Origin: Costus lasius
Lineage: Eukaryota; Streptophyta; Magnoliopsida; Zingiberales; Costaceae
DNA: 64,000 bases
Assembly (NCBI GenBank): GCA_027563935.2
Contig: CM050450.1
Span: forward strand, 26,337,439 to 26,401,438
Direction of reading: 5' to 3'
The notes under the pieces were generated by a model. The model ran no database searches. It worked only from the letters and a program-made list of their open reading frames with translations, and was not told the origin of the DNA. The position numbers and the translations under genes were made by a program. Positions 46,310 through 56,851 of the stretch are shown here, piece after piece; the stretch's first letter is position 1; each line of letters begins with the position of its first letter.

Positions 46310-49300
46310 GTGAAGAAAATGAAAAAACTTCCAATTGGATTCTCAATCTACAATGATGATGCATGCCTCATAGATAGCGCATCAACATATACTATTCTCA
46401 AAAATAAGAAGTTCTTTACCTCGCTGGTAATGAATAATACAAATATGAATACCATTTCAGGAAGTGCGAAAATGATAGAAGGCTCCGGAAGAGCTAACAT
46501 TCTTCTACCTGGTGGAATGAATGTTCATATTAATGAAGCATTATTTTCTTCTAAGTCTCCCAGAAACTTACTAAGTTTCAAAGACATCCGTCAAAATAAA
46601 TATCATGTCGAGACTATGAATGAAAATAATACTGAATATCTTTGTATAACAAGCAACATCTCGAGTAAGAAAAGCTTATTAGAAAAACTACTTGCAGTCT
46701 CATCCGGGTTATATTATACAAAGGTAAGTGTCATTGAAACACACGCTGTTACAAACCAGAAGTTTGTTGAGTAGGACAATTTTATTACATGGCATGAACG
46801 GTTGGGGCATCCAGGTTCTATTATGATGCGAAGGATTATTAATAATTCAACTTGATATTCATTGAAAAACCAGAAGATTTTTCAGTCCAATGAATTTTCA
46901 TGTGCTGCTTGTTCCCAAGGGAAGTTAATAATAAGACCATCACCAATTAAAGTTAGGACTGAATCCATAACATTCTTAGAACGAATACGAGGTGATATTT
47001 GTGGACCTATACATCCATCATGTGGACCATTCAGATATTTTATGGTCTTAATTGACGCATCAACGAAATGGTTGCATGTATGTCTTTTATCAACTCGCAA
47101 TCAAGCTTTCGTAAGATTACTTGCACAAATCATTCGATTACGAGCACATTTCCCGGATTATCCAATTAAAACTATTCGTCTTGATAATGCCCGCGAGTTT
47201 ACTTCCCAAGCTTTTAATGATTATTGTATGTCAATTGGGATAAGTGTTGAACATCCTGTAGCCCATGTTCACACACAAAATGGCCATGCAGAGTCATTGA
47301 TAAAACGTCTTCAATTAATTGCGAGACCTTTACTAATGAAGACAAAATTACCAATTACTACATGGGGACATGCTGTTTTGCATGTAGCGACATTAATTTG
47401 CATCAGACCTACTAATTATCATGAGGTCTCTCCTTTACAATTGGTTTATGATCAGGAACCAAATATTTCCCATCTAAGAATTTTTGGATGTGCGGTATAT
47501 GTGCCAATAGCTCCACAACAATGCACTAAGATGGGACCTCAAAGGAGGTTGGTAATTTACATTGGATATGAATCTCCATCAATTATTAAGTATTTAGAGC
47601 CATTAACTGGAGATTTATTTACAGCTCGTGTTGCCGATTGTCATTTTGATGAAATGACATTCCCAACATTGAAAGGGGAAAATAAGCAGTTAGAGAATGA
47701 AATTATCTGGCGTGAAATATCATTATCTCATTATGATCTTCGTACAAAACAATCTGAACTGGAAGTTCAAAAGATTATTCACTTGCAAAATTTAGCAAAT
47801 CAAGTGTCAGATACTTTTACTGACCCCAAGAGAGTGACAAAATCGTATATTCCATCTGCAAATGCTCCAATCAGAATTAGTGTTCCTGAAGGACAACCCA
47901 TAATTGCAAATGAGCCTAGAATGCAAGTGAAACGTGGTAGACCTGTCGGTTCCAAAGATAAAAATCCTCAAAGAAGAAAAGAAATAAAGGCTCAAAATGA
48001 GGATGTTATGACTCTAGAAGAGACTCCAATCATTCATAATATGATTCCAGTAGAATCTCAGGTACCTGACAATGAAGAGATCTCCATAAATTATATTATG
48101 ACTAGAAAAAGATGGAATCAAGGTGAAATCGACGTCAATGATAATTTTGCTTATCATATTGCATGCAATATTATGAAACATGATGATGATCATGAACCAA
48201 AGTCTGTTGAAGAATGCAGACGAAAAAATGATTGGCCAAAATGGAAAGATGTGATTGATGCTGAATTAAAATCACTCGCAAAACATAAAGTTTTTGGACC
48301 TATAGTCCGTACACCAGAAGGTATCAAACCAATTGGATATAAATGGGTGTTTGTGCGCAAACGAAATGAAAAGGAAGAGATTGTCAGATATAAGGCACGA
48401 CTTATTGCCCAAGGGTTCTCTTAGAGACCTGGGATTGATTATGAGGAAACATATTCTCCTATGATAGGTGCAACGACTTTTCGATATTTGATAAGTTTAT
48501 CAATCCATGAAAAATTAGAAATGCGATTAATGGATATTGTCACTGCATATTTGTATGGCTCACTTGACAATAACATTTACATGAAACTCCCTAAAGGATT
48601 TAAAATGCCAAATCATCGAGAATTATTCTCAATCTATATGGATTGAAACAATCTGGACGAATGTGGTATAAACGTTTGAGTGTATATTTGTTAAACAAGG
48701 GATACCAAAATAACCCTATTTGCTCATGCGTTTTTATTAAGAGATCTGGATCAAAGTTTGTGATACTTGTAGTATATGTTGATGATATAAATATTATTGG
48801 AACTCCTGAAGAGCTTTCCAACGCGGTTGATTATTTGAAGAATGAGTTTGAGATGAAAGATCTCGGGAAAACAAAACTTTGTCTCGGACTACAAATTGAA
48901 CATTTAGAAAATAGAATTTTTGTTCATCAATCGGCTTATATAGCCAAAATGTTGAAAGGATTCTATATGGATAAAGCACATCCATGAAGTATTCCGATGG
49001 TTGTTAGGTCACTTGATGTAAATAAAGATCCATTTCGACCTTAAATGAAAGATGAAGAACTGATTGGTCCAGAAGTATCATATCTTAGTGCCGTTGGGGC
49101 ACTAATGTACCTCGCTAATCATACTCGCCGGATATTACATTTGCTGTAAATTTATTAGCAAGATATTGTTCTTCTCCAATGAGAAGACATTGGAATGGAG
49201 TTAAACATATATTTTGATATCTTCGAGGTACAATGAATTTGGGATTATATTATCCTCACATGCCTGAAGCTGAATTAATTGGATATGCAGAGGCGGACTA

Positions 49301-49769
49301 TTTATCTGATCCTCATAATGGTAGATCTCAAATAGATTATGTATTCACATGTGGAGGAACAGCTATATCTTGGAGATCTATGAAACAAACTATTACTGCC
49401 ACATCTTCTAATCATTTTGAGATCATAGCAATTCATGAGGCAAGTCTAGAATGTGTATGGTTAAGATCTGTTATCCATCATATTCGAGAGGCATCTGGAT
49501 TGGCTTTAAATAAAAATGTCCCGACGATATTATATGAGGATAATGTTGCATGTATAGCCTAGTTAAAGGAAGGATATATTAAAGGCGATCGAACGAAACA
49601 TATATCACCAAAGTTTTTCTTTACACACGATATCCAAAAGAGAGGTGATATTGTTATTCAACAAATTCGTTCGTCGGATAACCTAACAATTTATTTACAA
49701 AATCATTGCCTACTGCAACCTTTGAAAGACTTGTTTATCAAATCGGAATGCGCAAACTCAAAAATTTAA
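46310..49769 (+). pseudogene. copia pol pseudogene (protease, integrase, reverse transcriptase, RNase H)
   Basis: Order and motifs are those of copia. The aspartic protease active site reads DSAST (about 46375). The pre-integrase zinc region has WHERLGHPG and CAACSQGK. The integrase catalytic triad lies in RGDICGPI, RLDNAREF and NGHAESLIKRL; the last two acidic residues have 35 residues between them. Reverse transcriptase shows YKARLIAQGF, QSGRMWYKRL and YVDDINIIGT, and RNase H includes EADYLSDP and LYEDNVACIA. The last residues still decode as LVYQIGMRKLKNL near 49730. Breaks: TAG at 46772-46774, TGA at 46853-46855, TAG at 48422-48424, a frameshift near 48635, TGA at 48985-48987, a stop near 49043, a frameshift near 49125 and TAG at 49560-49562. 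No enzyme can be made intact. Confidence 0.92.
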
Positions 49770-49886
49770 AGTAACATTACAATGAGGGGGAGTATACGAC
49801 TGCACTCTTTTTTCCTTAACCATGGTTTTTTCCCACAGGGTTTTCCTGGTAAAGTTTTTAATGAGGCAGCATCTGAAATGACATCC

Positions 49887-49895
49887 AAGGGGGAG
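49887..49895 (+). other. copia polypurine tract
   Basis: AAGGGGGAG immediately before the 3' LTR. Confidence 0.8.
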
Positions 49896-50113
49896 TATTA
49901 TGAATTCAATTCTTGTGGATGCCTATGACTTTATGATGACTCTTCGGATGACTCTTCATAACTCTCCTATTTATTGCATATGACTCTTCGTTTTGAGAAG
50001 AATAAATGTTCATGTATCCAATTGCCCTATAAATAGGTGTTGTAAACTCCATTTGAGAAATCAATGAGAATACTCTCTATTTACTCCTCTCTTAATTTTA
50101 CCTTTGTTTTTCA
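49896..50113 (+). repeat. copia 3' LTR
   Basis: Matches the 5' LTR apart from the missing 37-bp duplication and scattered substitutions. TATAAATA lies at 50028-50035. Confidence 0.85.
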
Positions 50114-50989
50114 TCATTCCCCCTTAAACCTGAAATTCTAAAAAAAATACAAACTCAATTTCTTTACCTATCTAAAGGAGTCGTAGCATTTCCAAGGGAG
50201 TTTTTCCTTCTATGTTCTTTCCAAACTACTTGTTCAATGCATACATACTTTCAATGCCTTTGTATTGTTCTTCAGAGATTTCTTTAAATTACTTCAGTTT
50301 TTCCATGATTTGAAAATAATCATCAATGTCTAATGGAATCAATTTTTGTTCAACACTTATGAGTTCTTGACAAGATTTTTCTTGTTCCATTTTCACTTCT
50401 TCGACTTTTAGAAAAATGTGTTTTGCCATTTTGGCTTTTTCCTAAAAGCATATCAATTTTTTCTCCACATAAATTTTAATTATTTTTTGTTCATATTTGA
50501 GTGTTATAAAGCGTGGTTTTGATCTCATGTTTTAATTCTCTTTTCTTTCGAGATGCATTGACGATTGTATGAAAAATATCAAAATTTTAGCAAGGTTGTA
50601 TGGCATTTTTTCTTTACTAATGAATTTTCTTTGTTGACTACGACTCTTGGTTTCAAACCTTGTTTGATTTTGGCTTGTTTTGACTTTTCTTCCTTTAGGG
50701 TCTGTTTCCTTGGAAGGAAAACTAGAGGGAAAGGAAAGAAAAATAAGTTTTTCATTGTTTCCTTGGGCGGAAGGAAAAATTTGAGTAGAAAAGTGGATGA
50801 AAAATTTTATAATTTTTCCTCCGAAACTTTTCCTCCCGGATCAGACGGAAAAGTTGAAAAAAACACAATGCCGCTTCGCCCGACCTTCGAAATTAATTTT
50901 CCTTCTTCTTTTCTTTCCTTCCAAGGAAACAGGATATAAATTTTTTTCTTTCCCTCGAGTTTTCTTTCCTTGTAGTTTTTCATTCCTTA

Positions 50990-52343
50990 GGCCTTGTTTC
51001 CTAGGGCGGATGAGAAGCTTGGTGGAAAGGAATGGGATAGGGAAAGGAGAGAGCGACGGAGTGAAATTGTAACATGTGCTCCACATGTGAAAACAAATAA
51101 TCTATGTTCATGGAGCTCACTGCCGCTTCTCTAGCCGGACGCGGGAGAGATCACAGAGCAGCGAGTTGGCGAATAGGAGCGGCGAGCCGGCGGCGAGCTT
51201 GGCTACTGGAGGGGCGGACGGGGGAGCAGCTACGGACGAGGTGGCAAGCAATGGCCTAGAGAGGCAGGGGAGAAGCTACGGGGTGGACGGGAAGAAGGTA
51301 CGCGGCGAGGAGGAGAAACTTGGCGAGGCGGAGGACGGGGGAGAAGCTCGTCGCGAGGACGAGGGAGAAGCTCGGTGAGGCGGAACTGGCGGCGAGGAGG
51401 AGAAGCTTGGCGAGGCGGGCGGTGGATGGGGGAGAAGCTCAGCGAGGTGGAACTTGCGGCGAGGAGGAAGGGGGAGAAGCTCGCGACGAGGACAAAGCCA
51501 TTGAGGCCAAGCTCGCGGCTAGGATAGGGGAGAAGCTCGGCGAGGCGGAACTCGCGACGACGAGGAGAAGCTACGCGGTGAGGCGGAGAAGCTCGGTGAG
51601 GCCGAGGACGGGGGAGAAGCTCGACGAGGCGGAGGGAGAAGCTATGCGGCGAGGTGGAGGATGGGGTAGAAGCTCGCAGCGAGGACGAAGCTTGCGACGA
51701 GGATGGGGGAGAAGCTCAGCAAGGCAAATATCACGGCGAGGAAGAGGACAGGGAGAAGCTCGGCAAGGCGGAGGGAGAAGCTACGTGGCGAGGCGTAGGA
51801 CGGGGGAGAAGCTCGCGGCGAGGACGAAGCTTGTGGCGAGGATGGGGGAGAAGCTCGGCAAGGCAAATATCGCGGTGAGGCAGAGAAGCTCGGAGGATAG
51901 GGAGAAGCTTGGCGAGGCGGAGGGAGAAACTACGTGGTGAGGCGGAGGACGGGGGAGAAGCTCGCGGTGAGGACGAAGCTTGCGGCGAGGATGGGGGAGA
52001 AGCTCGGCAAGGCAAATATCGCAGTGAGGCAGAGAAGCTCGGTGAGGCGGAGGACAAGGAGAAGCTCGGCGAGGCAGAGGGAGAAGCTACATGGTGAGGC
52101 GGAGGACGGGGGAGAAGCTCGCGCTGAGGACGGGGTGAGTGACGAGGTGAGTGACATGGGAGAAGCCACACGACGAGGTGGGCGACGGCTTTCCGCCCGA
52201 TTTGGGTGGAGTCGAAAAAGGTGGAAACGCAAGCTTTTTTCGATCGTTTTTTCCATCCTTTGTTTTCCATCTGCTGAAAGAAATAAGAGAAAATACCCTT
52301 TTCCTTTCCATCCGTTGTTGATTCCCTCGTAGAAAACACAGTC
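50990..52343. mobile_element. PIF/Harbinger-like element nested in the previous one (inner)
   Basis: The left end reads GGCCTTGTTTCCTAGGG. The right end, read inward, reads GACTGTGTTTTCTACGAGG. TTA flanks it at 50987-50989 and 52344-52346. It is 1354 bp; the core is a GC-rich tandem array (51160-52140) with no transposase motif. Confidence 0.65.
51160..52140. repeat. GC-rich tandem array (GGCGAGG / GGGGGAGAAGCTCG)
   Basis: Short units GGCGAGGCGGAGGACGGGGG and AGAAGCTCGGCGAGG are nested in a larger unit of about 146-155 bp (GCGAGGACGAAGCTTGCGGC ... GGCAAGGCAAATATCGCGG), with three or four copies from about 51640. Long open frames exist on both strands (for example 51320-51940), rich in Arg/Gly/Glu or Ser/Pro/Arg. 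I judge them artefacts of composition. GC content contrasts sharply with the AT-rich surroundings. Confidence 0.8.
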
Positions 52344-52614
52344 TTAGAGTTTTCCTTCCCTTCAAAAAAACAGAGGGTTAATGTTTTTTCTTTGTCATTT
52401 CTTTGTCATTTTTTTATTCTCAATGTTTTCTTCTTCTACCATATACCTTTTTAATGAAAATAGAATTACAAGCTTTTATAGAGGTGATAAGAATCTCTTA
52501 ATCTCTCCTAATTAATCCTAATTACTATAAATGAAGCATTAGACTCTACCCGAGGCATCTTTCGATTCACATTCACCAAAACAATTAATACCATGATTAA
52601 TTTCAGGTTTATTT

Positions 52615-52889
52615 TCTATCGTACCTATAATACCACGAGTTTAGTCTCACATTATAAATGGGAGAAATCATAATATAGTATATAAGGCTTAGTGAGTTTA
52701 CTATTGTTAATATGAGCTTAAACATTTTAATAAATTGGGCCAAGGGCTATCGAGGGTGGTGGAGCTGCTATTAAGCTGACCTCACATGCTATTGACTAAG
52801 AGATGGTGAATTTAAGCATTTTAATAGATTGAGTTATATTGCAAATTAGCTCACCAAATTAATAAATAGTTTTCAAAATGAATAGTAGC
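52615..52889. other. Unassigned segment between LTR piece and internal part of copy B
   Basis: Has no counterpart in copies A or C. It contains TTAAACATTTTAATAAATTG and TTAAGCATTTTAATAGATTG, about 100 bp apart. Origin unknown. Confidence 0.4.
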
Positions 52890-54211
52890 ATTTCGAAGGG
52901 AGTTTTTTCTTTTGTTTTCTTTCCAAATCAATTATTCAATGCATATATACTTCCGCCTTTGTATTGTTCTTCATAGATTTCTTTAAATTCTTTCAACTTT
53001 TCTTTGATTTGAAAATAATCATTTATATTTGCTTTCTCTTCAACTTTTTATGAGTTCCCAACGTGCTTTTTCTCGTTCCATTTTCACGTCTTCGTCTTAT
53101 GAAAGATTGTGTTTTACCATTTTACCTTCTTCCTGAAAGCATATTAATTTCTTTTCCACATAATTTTTAAGTATTTTTTATTTATATCTGAGTGTCATAA
53201 AGTCTATTTTGTCTCATGTTTTGATTCTCTTTTCTTTTTGAGATGCATTGACGATTATATCAAAAAAAAAAAAAAAATCAAATTTTTAGCATGACTGCAT
53301 GGTGTTTTTCTTTACTAATGAAATTTCTCTATTGACTACGACTCTTGATTTCAATCTTAGTTTGATTTTGACTTGTTTTGACTTTTCTTCCTTCAATGTT
53401 TTTTCTTCAACTTATCATTTCTTTCTATTTTTTTATTCTCAATGTTTTCTTCTTCTACCATCTGTCTTTTTAATTTTTTTTCTTCTCTCTCCATTTTTCC
53501 AAATGTATCTCTCTTGTCTTTATCTCTCCATTTTCTTCTTCTCACACACATTTTCTCTCTTTCTAATACATCACGTCAACCTATGCCTCTTCTTCATTAT
53601 ATCAAATGTCAAGTTTTTTTGGCGGCATTTTCAAAAATCCCTCTTCTTGAATGATGCCTTTATGTTTATTTAATTTTACATGTTTATCCAATTTCACTAC
53701 CTTTTTTTTCTCTGCTACTTCACTTGCGACAGAAAGGTTTGGCATCTCCAACAGTTCTTCACAACAACTGTAAATGAACGAGAACTTTAGCTCGTCGATG
53801 GTGGTGACTCCGGCTAGCCTCTCCAACAGCGGTGACTCTAGTGAGGATATCTCACCTGCTCAGTGGCAAAATGAGGCATGTGGTATGATGTTTTTAATTC
53901 TTGTCTCGTCGTTGTTTGGCAGCCGCTCTAATAGGCACGATATCTTCTTTCTCAACTTGCCCCGTCGAGGTCTCTTCTTGACCTGACTTTCTTCCTCATC
54001 ACAGTCTCTTTCTGACTGAACCAACTTCCTCGTCTCGGTCTCTTTTTGACCGGACCTTCTTGTAGCACACTACAAGAAGCCTTGTGCTTGCAGTAGCGTC
54101 CTTCAAGCACGGTGAGATATCAGCAACATCTAAAACAATGTACATTGCTGCTCCATCATAGAACTCGCACTACCACTCAATTTTTTTTAATAATGACAAT
54201 GTCTTCCCCTA

Positions 54212-54223
54212 GCTCAAATACTA
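54212..54223 (-). other. Mutated primer-binding site of the old LTR element, copy B
   Basis: On the minus strand TAGTATTTGAGC follows the LTR end, close to the canonical TGGTATCAGAGC. This sets the element's orientation. Confidence 0.6.
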
Positions 54224-54226
54224 ACT

Positions 54227-54479
54227 TGTTGCAAAAATAAGTGTCAGAAATGACTTCCGAACTGAATCAGATAACATGGGAAAAATGAGTTAAGCATAAA
54301 CTAACTTGTTCTTTAATGAAAATATGATTATAAGCTTTTATAGAAGTGATAAGAATCTCTTAATCTCCCCTAATTATTCCTAATTACTGCAAATGAAGCA
54401 TTAGACTCTACCCAGGGCATCCCTCAGTTTACATTCACTAAAAATATTAATACCAGTTTAATTTTAGGTTTATTTTACA
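54227..54479 (-). repeat. Complete LTR of the old element, shared by copies B and C
   Basis: 253 bp, TG...CA ends on both strands (plus: TGTTGCAAAA ... TTTTACA). On the minus strand a TATAAAAGC box lies near 54335. A mutated primer site lies on one side and a purine tract (AAGGGGATGA on the minus strand, 54480-54490) on the other. Confidence 0.7.
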
Positions 54480-55359
54480 TCATCCCCTTAAACTTGAAAT
54501 TCCAAAAAAAAATACAAACTCAATCTCTTTACCTTTTCAAAAGGAGTCGTAAGATTTCCAAGGGAGTTTTTCCTTCTATTTTCCTTCCAAACCAGTTGTT
54601 TAATGCATACATACTTCTAATGCCTTTATATTGTTCTTTATAAATTTCTTTAAATTCTTTCAGCTTTTTCTTGATTTAAAAATAATCATCGATATCTACT
54701 TTTTCTTCAACTTTTTCAACCTTTTCTCGTTTCATTTTCATTTTTTCTGCTTTGACTCTTATAAGATTATGTTTTGTCATTTTGGTTTTTCTTAAAAGCA
54801 TATCGATTTCTTCTCCACATAATTGTTTTTTTTATTTACATCTGAGTGTTATAAAGTCTGTTTTGATCTCATATTTTAATTCTTTTTTCTTTCGATATGT
54901 TTGACAAATGATGATTGTATCAAAAAAAAATCAAAGATTTAGCAAGGCTACTAATAGGGTTTCCTGCAAGTGCATGAGTCTATCGAAATAGTAAAATATC
55001 GATTCCATAGGGACTAATAGGCAAGTGCTGACTGATTTCAAATTTACTAGCTAGACAGAGTCGAAATTGGTGAGATTTAAATGCTGAACTAATTAAATGA
55101 GTAAGAACGTAGACGGCAAGAATTGTGCGAGAGAATTTAGATGAAAGATAAATTAGGATATGAGTTCATCTCTTTGACCTCTTATGAGTGAATAATTGAA
55201 CTCCAAGACTAACTTCCTATCTAGTTCAAGGGAGTCCATACCGAAAATATGGGTTGCTCCCACCGATAGCCCTACCCACTCTCATGGATTGGTTATCGGT
55301 CTAATCCTTATAGTTCTGACGTGCAGATGACCCTTTCATCTACCAGACATGTCTAAGGC

Positions 55360-55890
55360 CCTACACTCTAGGTGGGCAAGTACAGTTCATCAATGGGTTT
55401 CCCCTGGATTCCCTAATTTACAAACCTTGACTAGGAGAGTGTAGGCTCAAGCGCTCTCCCTCGGGTTACGCAAGCATAGAGCACCATATGATTAGACTAA
55501 CCCTGACCCGAATGGTTCTAACGTGCGGTCAGCCTCTCGGCTTACCTGATGCATCTAGGGCCCTACGCTCTAGGCAGCAAGTACAGTTCATCAATGGGTT
55601 TCCCCCAGATTTTCTGATTTACAAACCTTGACCGGGAGAGTGTAGGCTCAAGCGCTTCACTCGGATTACACAGGCATAGAGTACAATAAGGGTTAGACAA
55701 ATTCTAACCCGAATAGCTTTGACGTGCGGATTACATTTCGTCTACCGATGTGTCTAAGGCCCTACACTCATGCCGAGCGCATACAGTTCGTCAATGGGTT
55801 TTCCCCAGATTCCCTGATTTACAAACCTCGCTCAGGGGAATGCAGGCTCAAGCGCTCCACTCGGATGTGCAAGCAAAGAGCGCCATAGGG
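55360..55890. repeat. About 200-bp tandem units, three copies
   Basis: TACAGTTCATCAATGGGTTT starts at 55381 and about 55582, with TACAGTTCGTCAATGGG at about 55782. Each unit continues through TTACAAACCTTGAC and GGCTCAAGCGCT. Confidence 0.85.
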
Positions 55891-56322
55891 GTTAGCAAGG
55901 ATTTAAAGTACTTGGAGTAAGATTATTACACACATAAGATTGTCAAAGGGGCTCCCCAAATCCTAATTTAAAGCCTTAAACTTTCATATTCATCATAAAG
56001 GTACAAGTAATGGTCTTTAATAACACACACATTTGCAGATTTGTGCATGAATTATAAAAGAAGGACAAGATCATAAGATATTTCGCATGGATCATCCAAT
56101 GAACATAGCAAAATTGAATGTAACTGAAGATCTTCCTTATAAATTTATCCTTGAGGTGCTTACGCAAGTGCAAATCTTCAATATTTTCAGATGCGCAACC
56201 CTCTTCCTGCGATGGCTTCCTTCCCCTAAGTTCAGCTACTTCCTTTCATCTCCGATCCTCTATGCTTTCCCAGTGTTCTCTCCAAGGCTCTTATTCCTCT
56301 CCTTCTAGTGGGCTGCTGCCCC

Positions 56323-56851
56323 TAGGGCTATTCACGGGCGGTTAACCGAACCGGTTGACCAAGTCAACCGATTAACCGAACCGGTTGACCAAGTCAATTG
56401 ATTAACCGAACCGAACCGTTCGGTTTAAAAAAAACTATGAACCGGTCCCGAACCGATTAGACCGGTTAACCGATCAAACGGTTAACCGGTCAACTGGTTA
56501 ACGGTTCAGTTAACTGCCAGTTAACCGGTCATAATTTTTTTCTTAAATTATATCGTTTGACTGGTTAGCCGACAGTTAACCGCTAGTTTTCGGTTAACTG
56601 ATTCGATTAATTATATAAATATTATTATTTTAATATAAAATATTTATTTTTATATATAAATAAATATTTTATATAAAATATATTATATACTGGTTCGGTC
56701 GGTTAACCGGAGGTTTGGCCAAGTCCCAAACCGGTAACCGTTAGAACCGCCGAAAAATCGACTGGTTAAGGAACCGTCAGTTCGGTTAACAGGAAAACTA
56801 GTTCAGTTAACCGCGGTTTGACGGTTCCAACGGTTTTCTTGCACACCACTA
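56323..56851. mobile_element. Non-autonomous hAT-like element, 529 bp
   Basis: The left end reads TAGGGCTATTCACGGGCGG. The right end, read inward, reads TAGTGGTGTGCAAG. The flanks are GCTGCCCC (56315-56322) and GTTGCCCC (56852-56859), an 8-bp duplication with one difference. The interior is full of CGGTTAACCG text, like 13105-13823, with an AT-rich core. No coding capacity. Confidence 0.75.

Larger units (their letters stand above)
44840..50113 (+). mobile_element. Ty1/copia LTR retrotransposon, 5.27 kb, broken pol
   Basis: LTRs of 257 bp (44840-45096) and 218 bp (49896-50113) share TATTATGAATTCAATTC at their start, TATAAATAGG boxes and CTTTGTTTT near the end. The 5' copy has an extra internal duplication of about 37 bp (GACTTTATGATGACTCTTCG twice). 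A probable primer site, ACACGTTATCAGCACG, lies at 45097-45112, and a polypurine tract AAGGGGGAG at 49887-49895. The gag frame is intact, while protease-integrase-RT-RNase H (copia order) carries several stops and frameshifts. No clean target duplication was visible. Comparison with copy C (54470-54490) shows the host site was the end of the old LTR, with about 10 bp lost or altered. Confidence 0.9.
50698..52377. mobile_element. PIF/Harbinger-like non-autonomous element (outer)
   Basis: The left end reads GGGTCTGTTTCCTTGG. The right end, read inward, reads CCCTCTGTTTTTTTG. Both are flanked by TTA (50695-50697 and 52378-52380), the 3-bp target typical of PIF/Harbinger and Tourist elements. Copy B of the host repeat (53385-53400) shows the unoccupied site. 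Without the nested inner element it is about 320 bp, with GGAAGGAAA-rich arms and no coding capacity. Confidence 0.75.

Noticed and set aside
51320..52339. Arg/Glu-rich plus-strand and Ser/Pro-rich minus-strand frames of about 200 codons
   Set aside because: Produced by the GC-rich array inside a Harbinger-like element; no start context, no domain.
53602..53826. Minus-strand 74-codon frame with lysine-rich sequence
   Set aside because: Inside the decayed internal region of the old LTR element; no domain recognised and other copies are not open.
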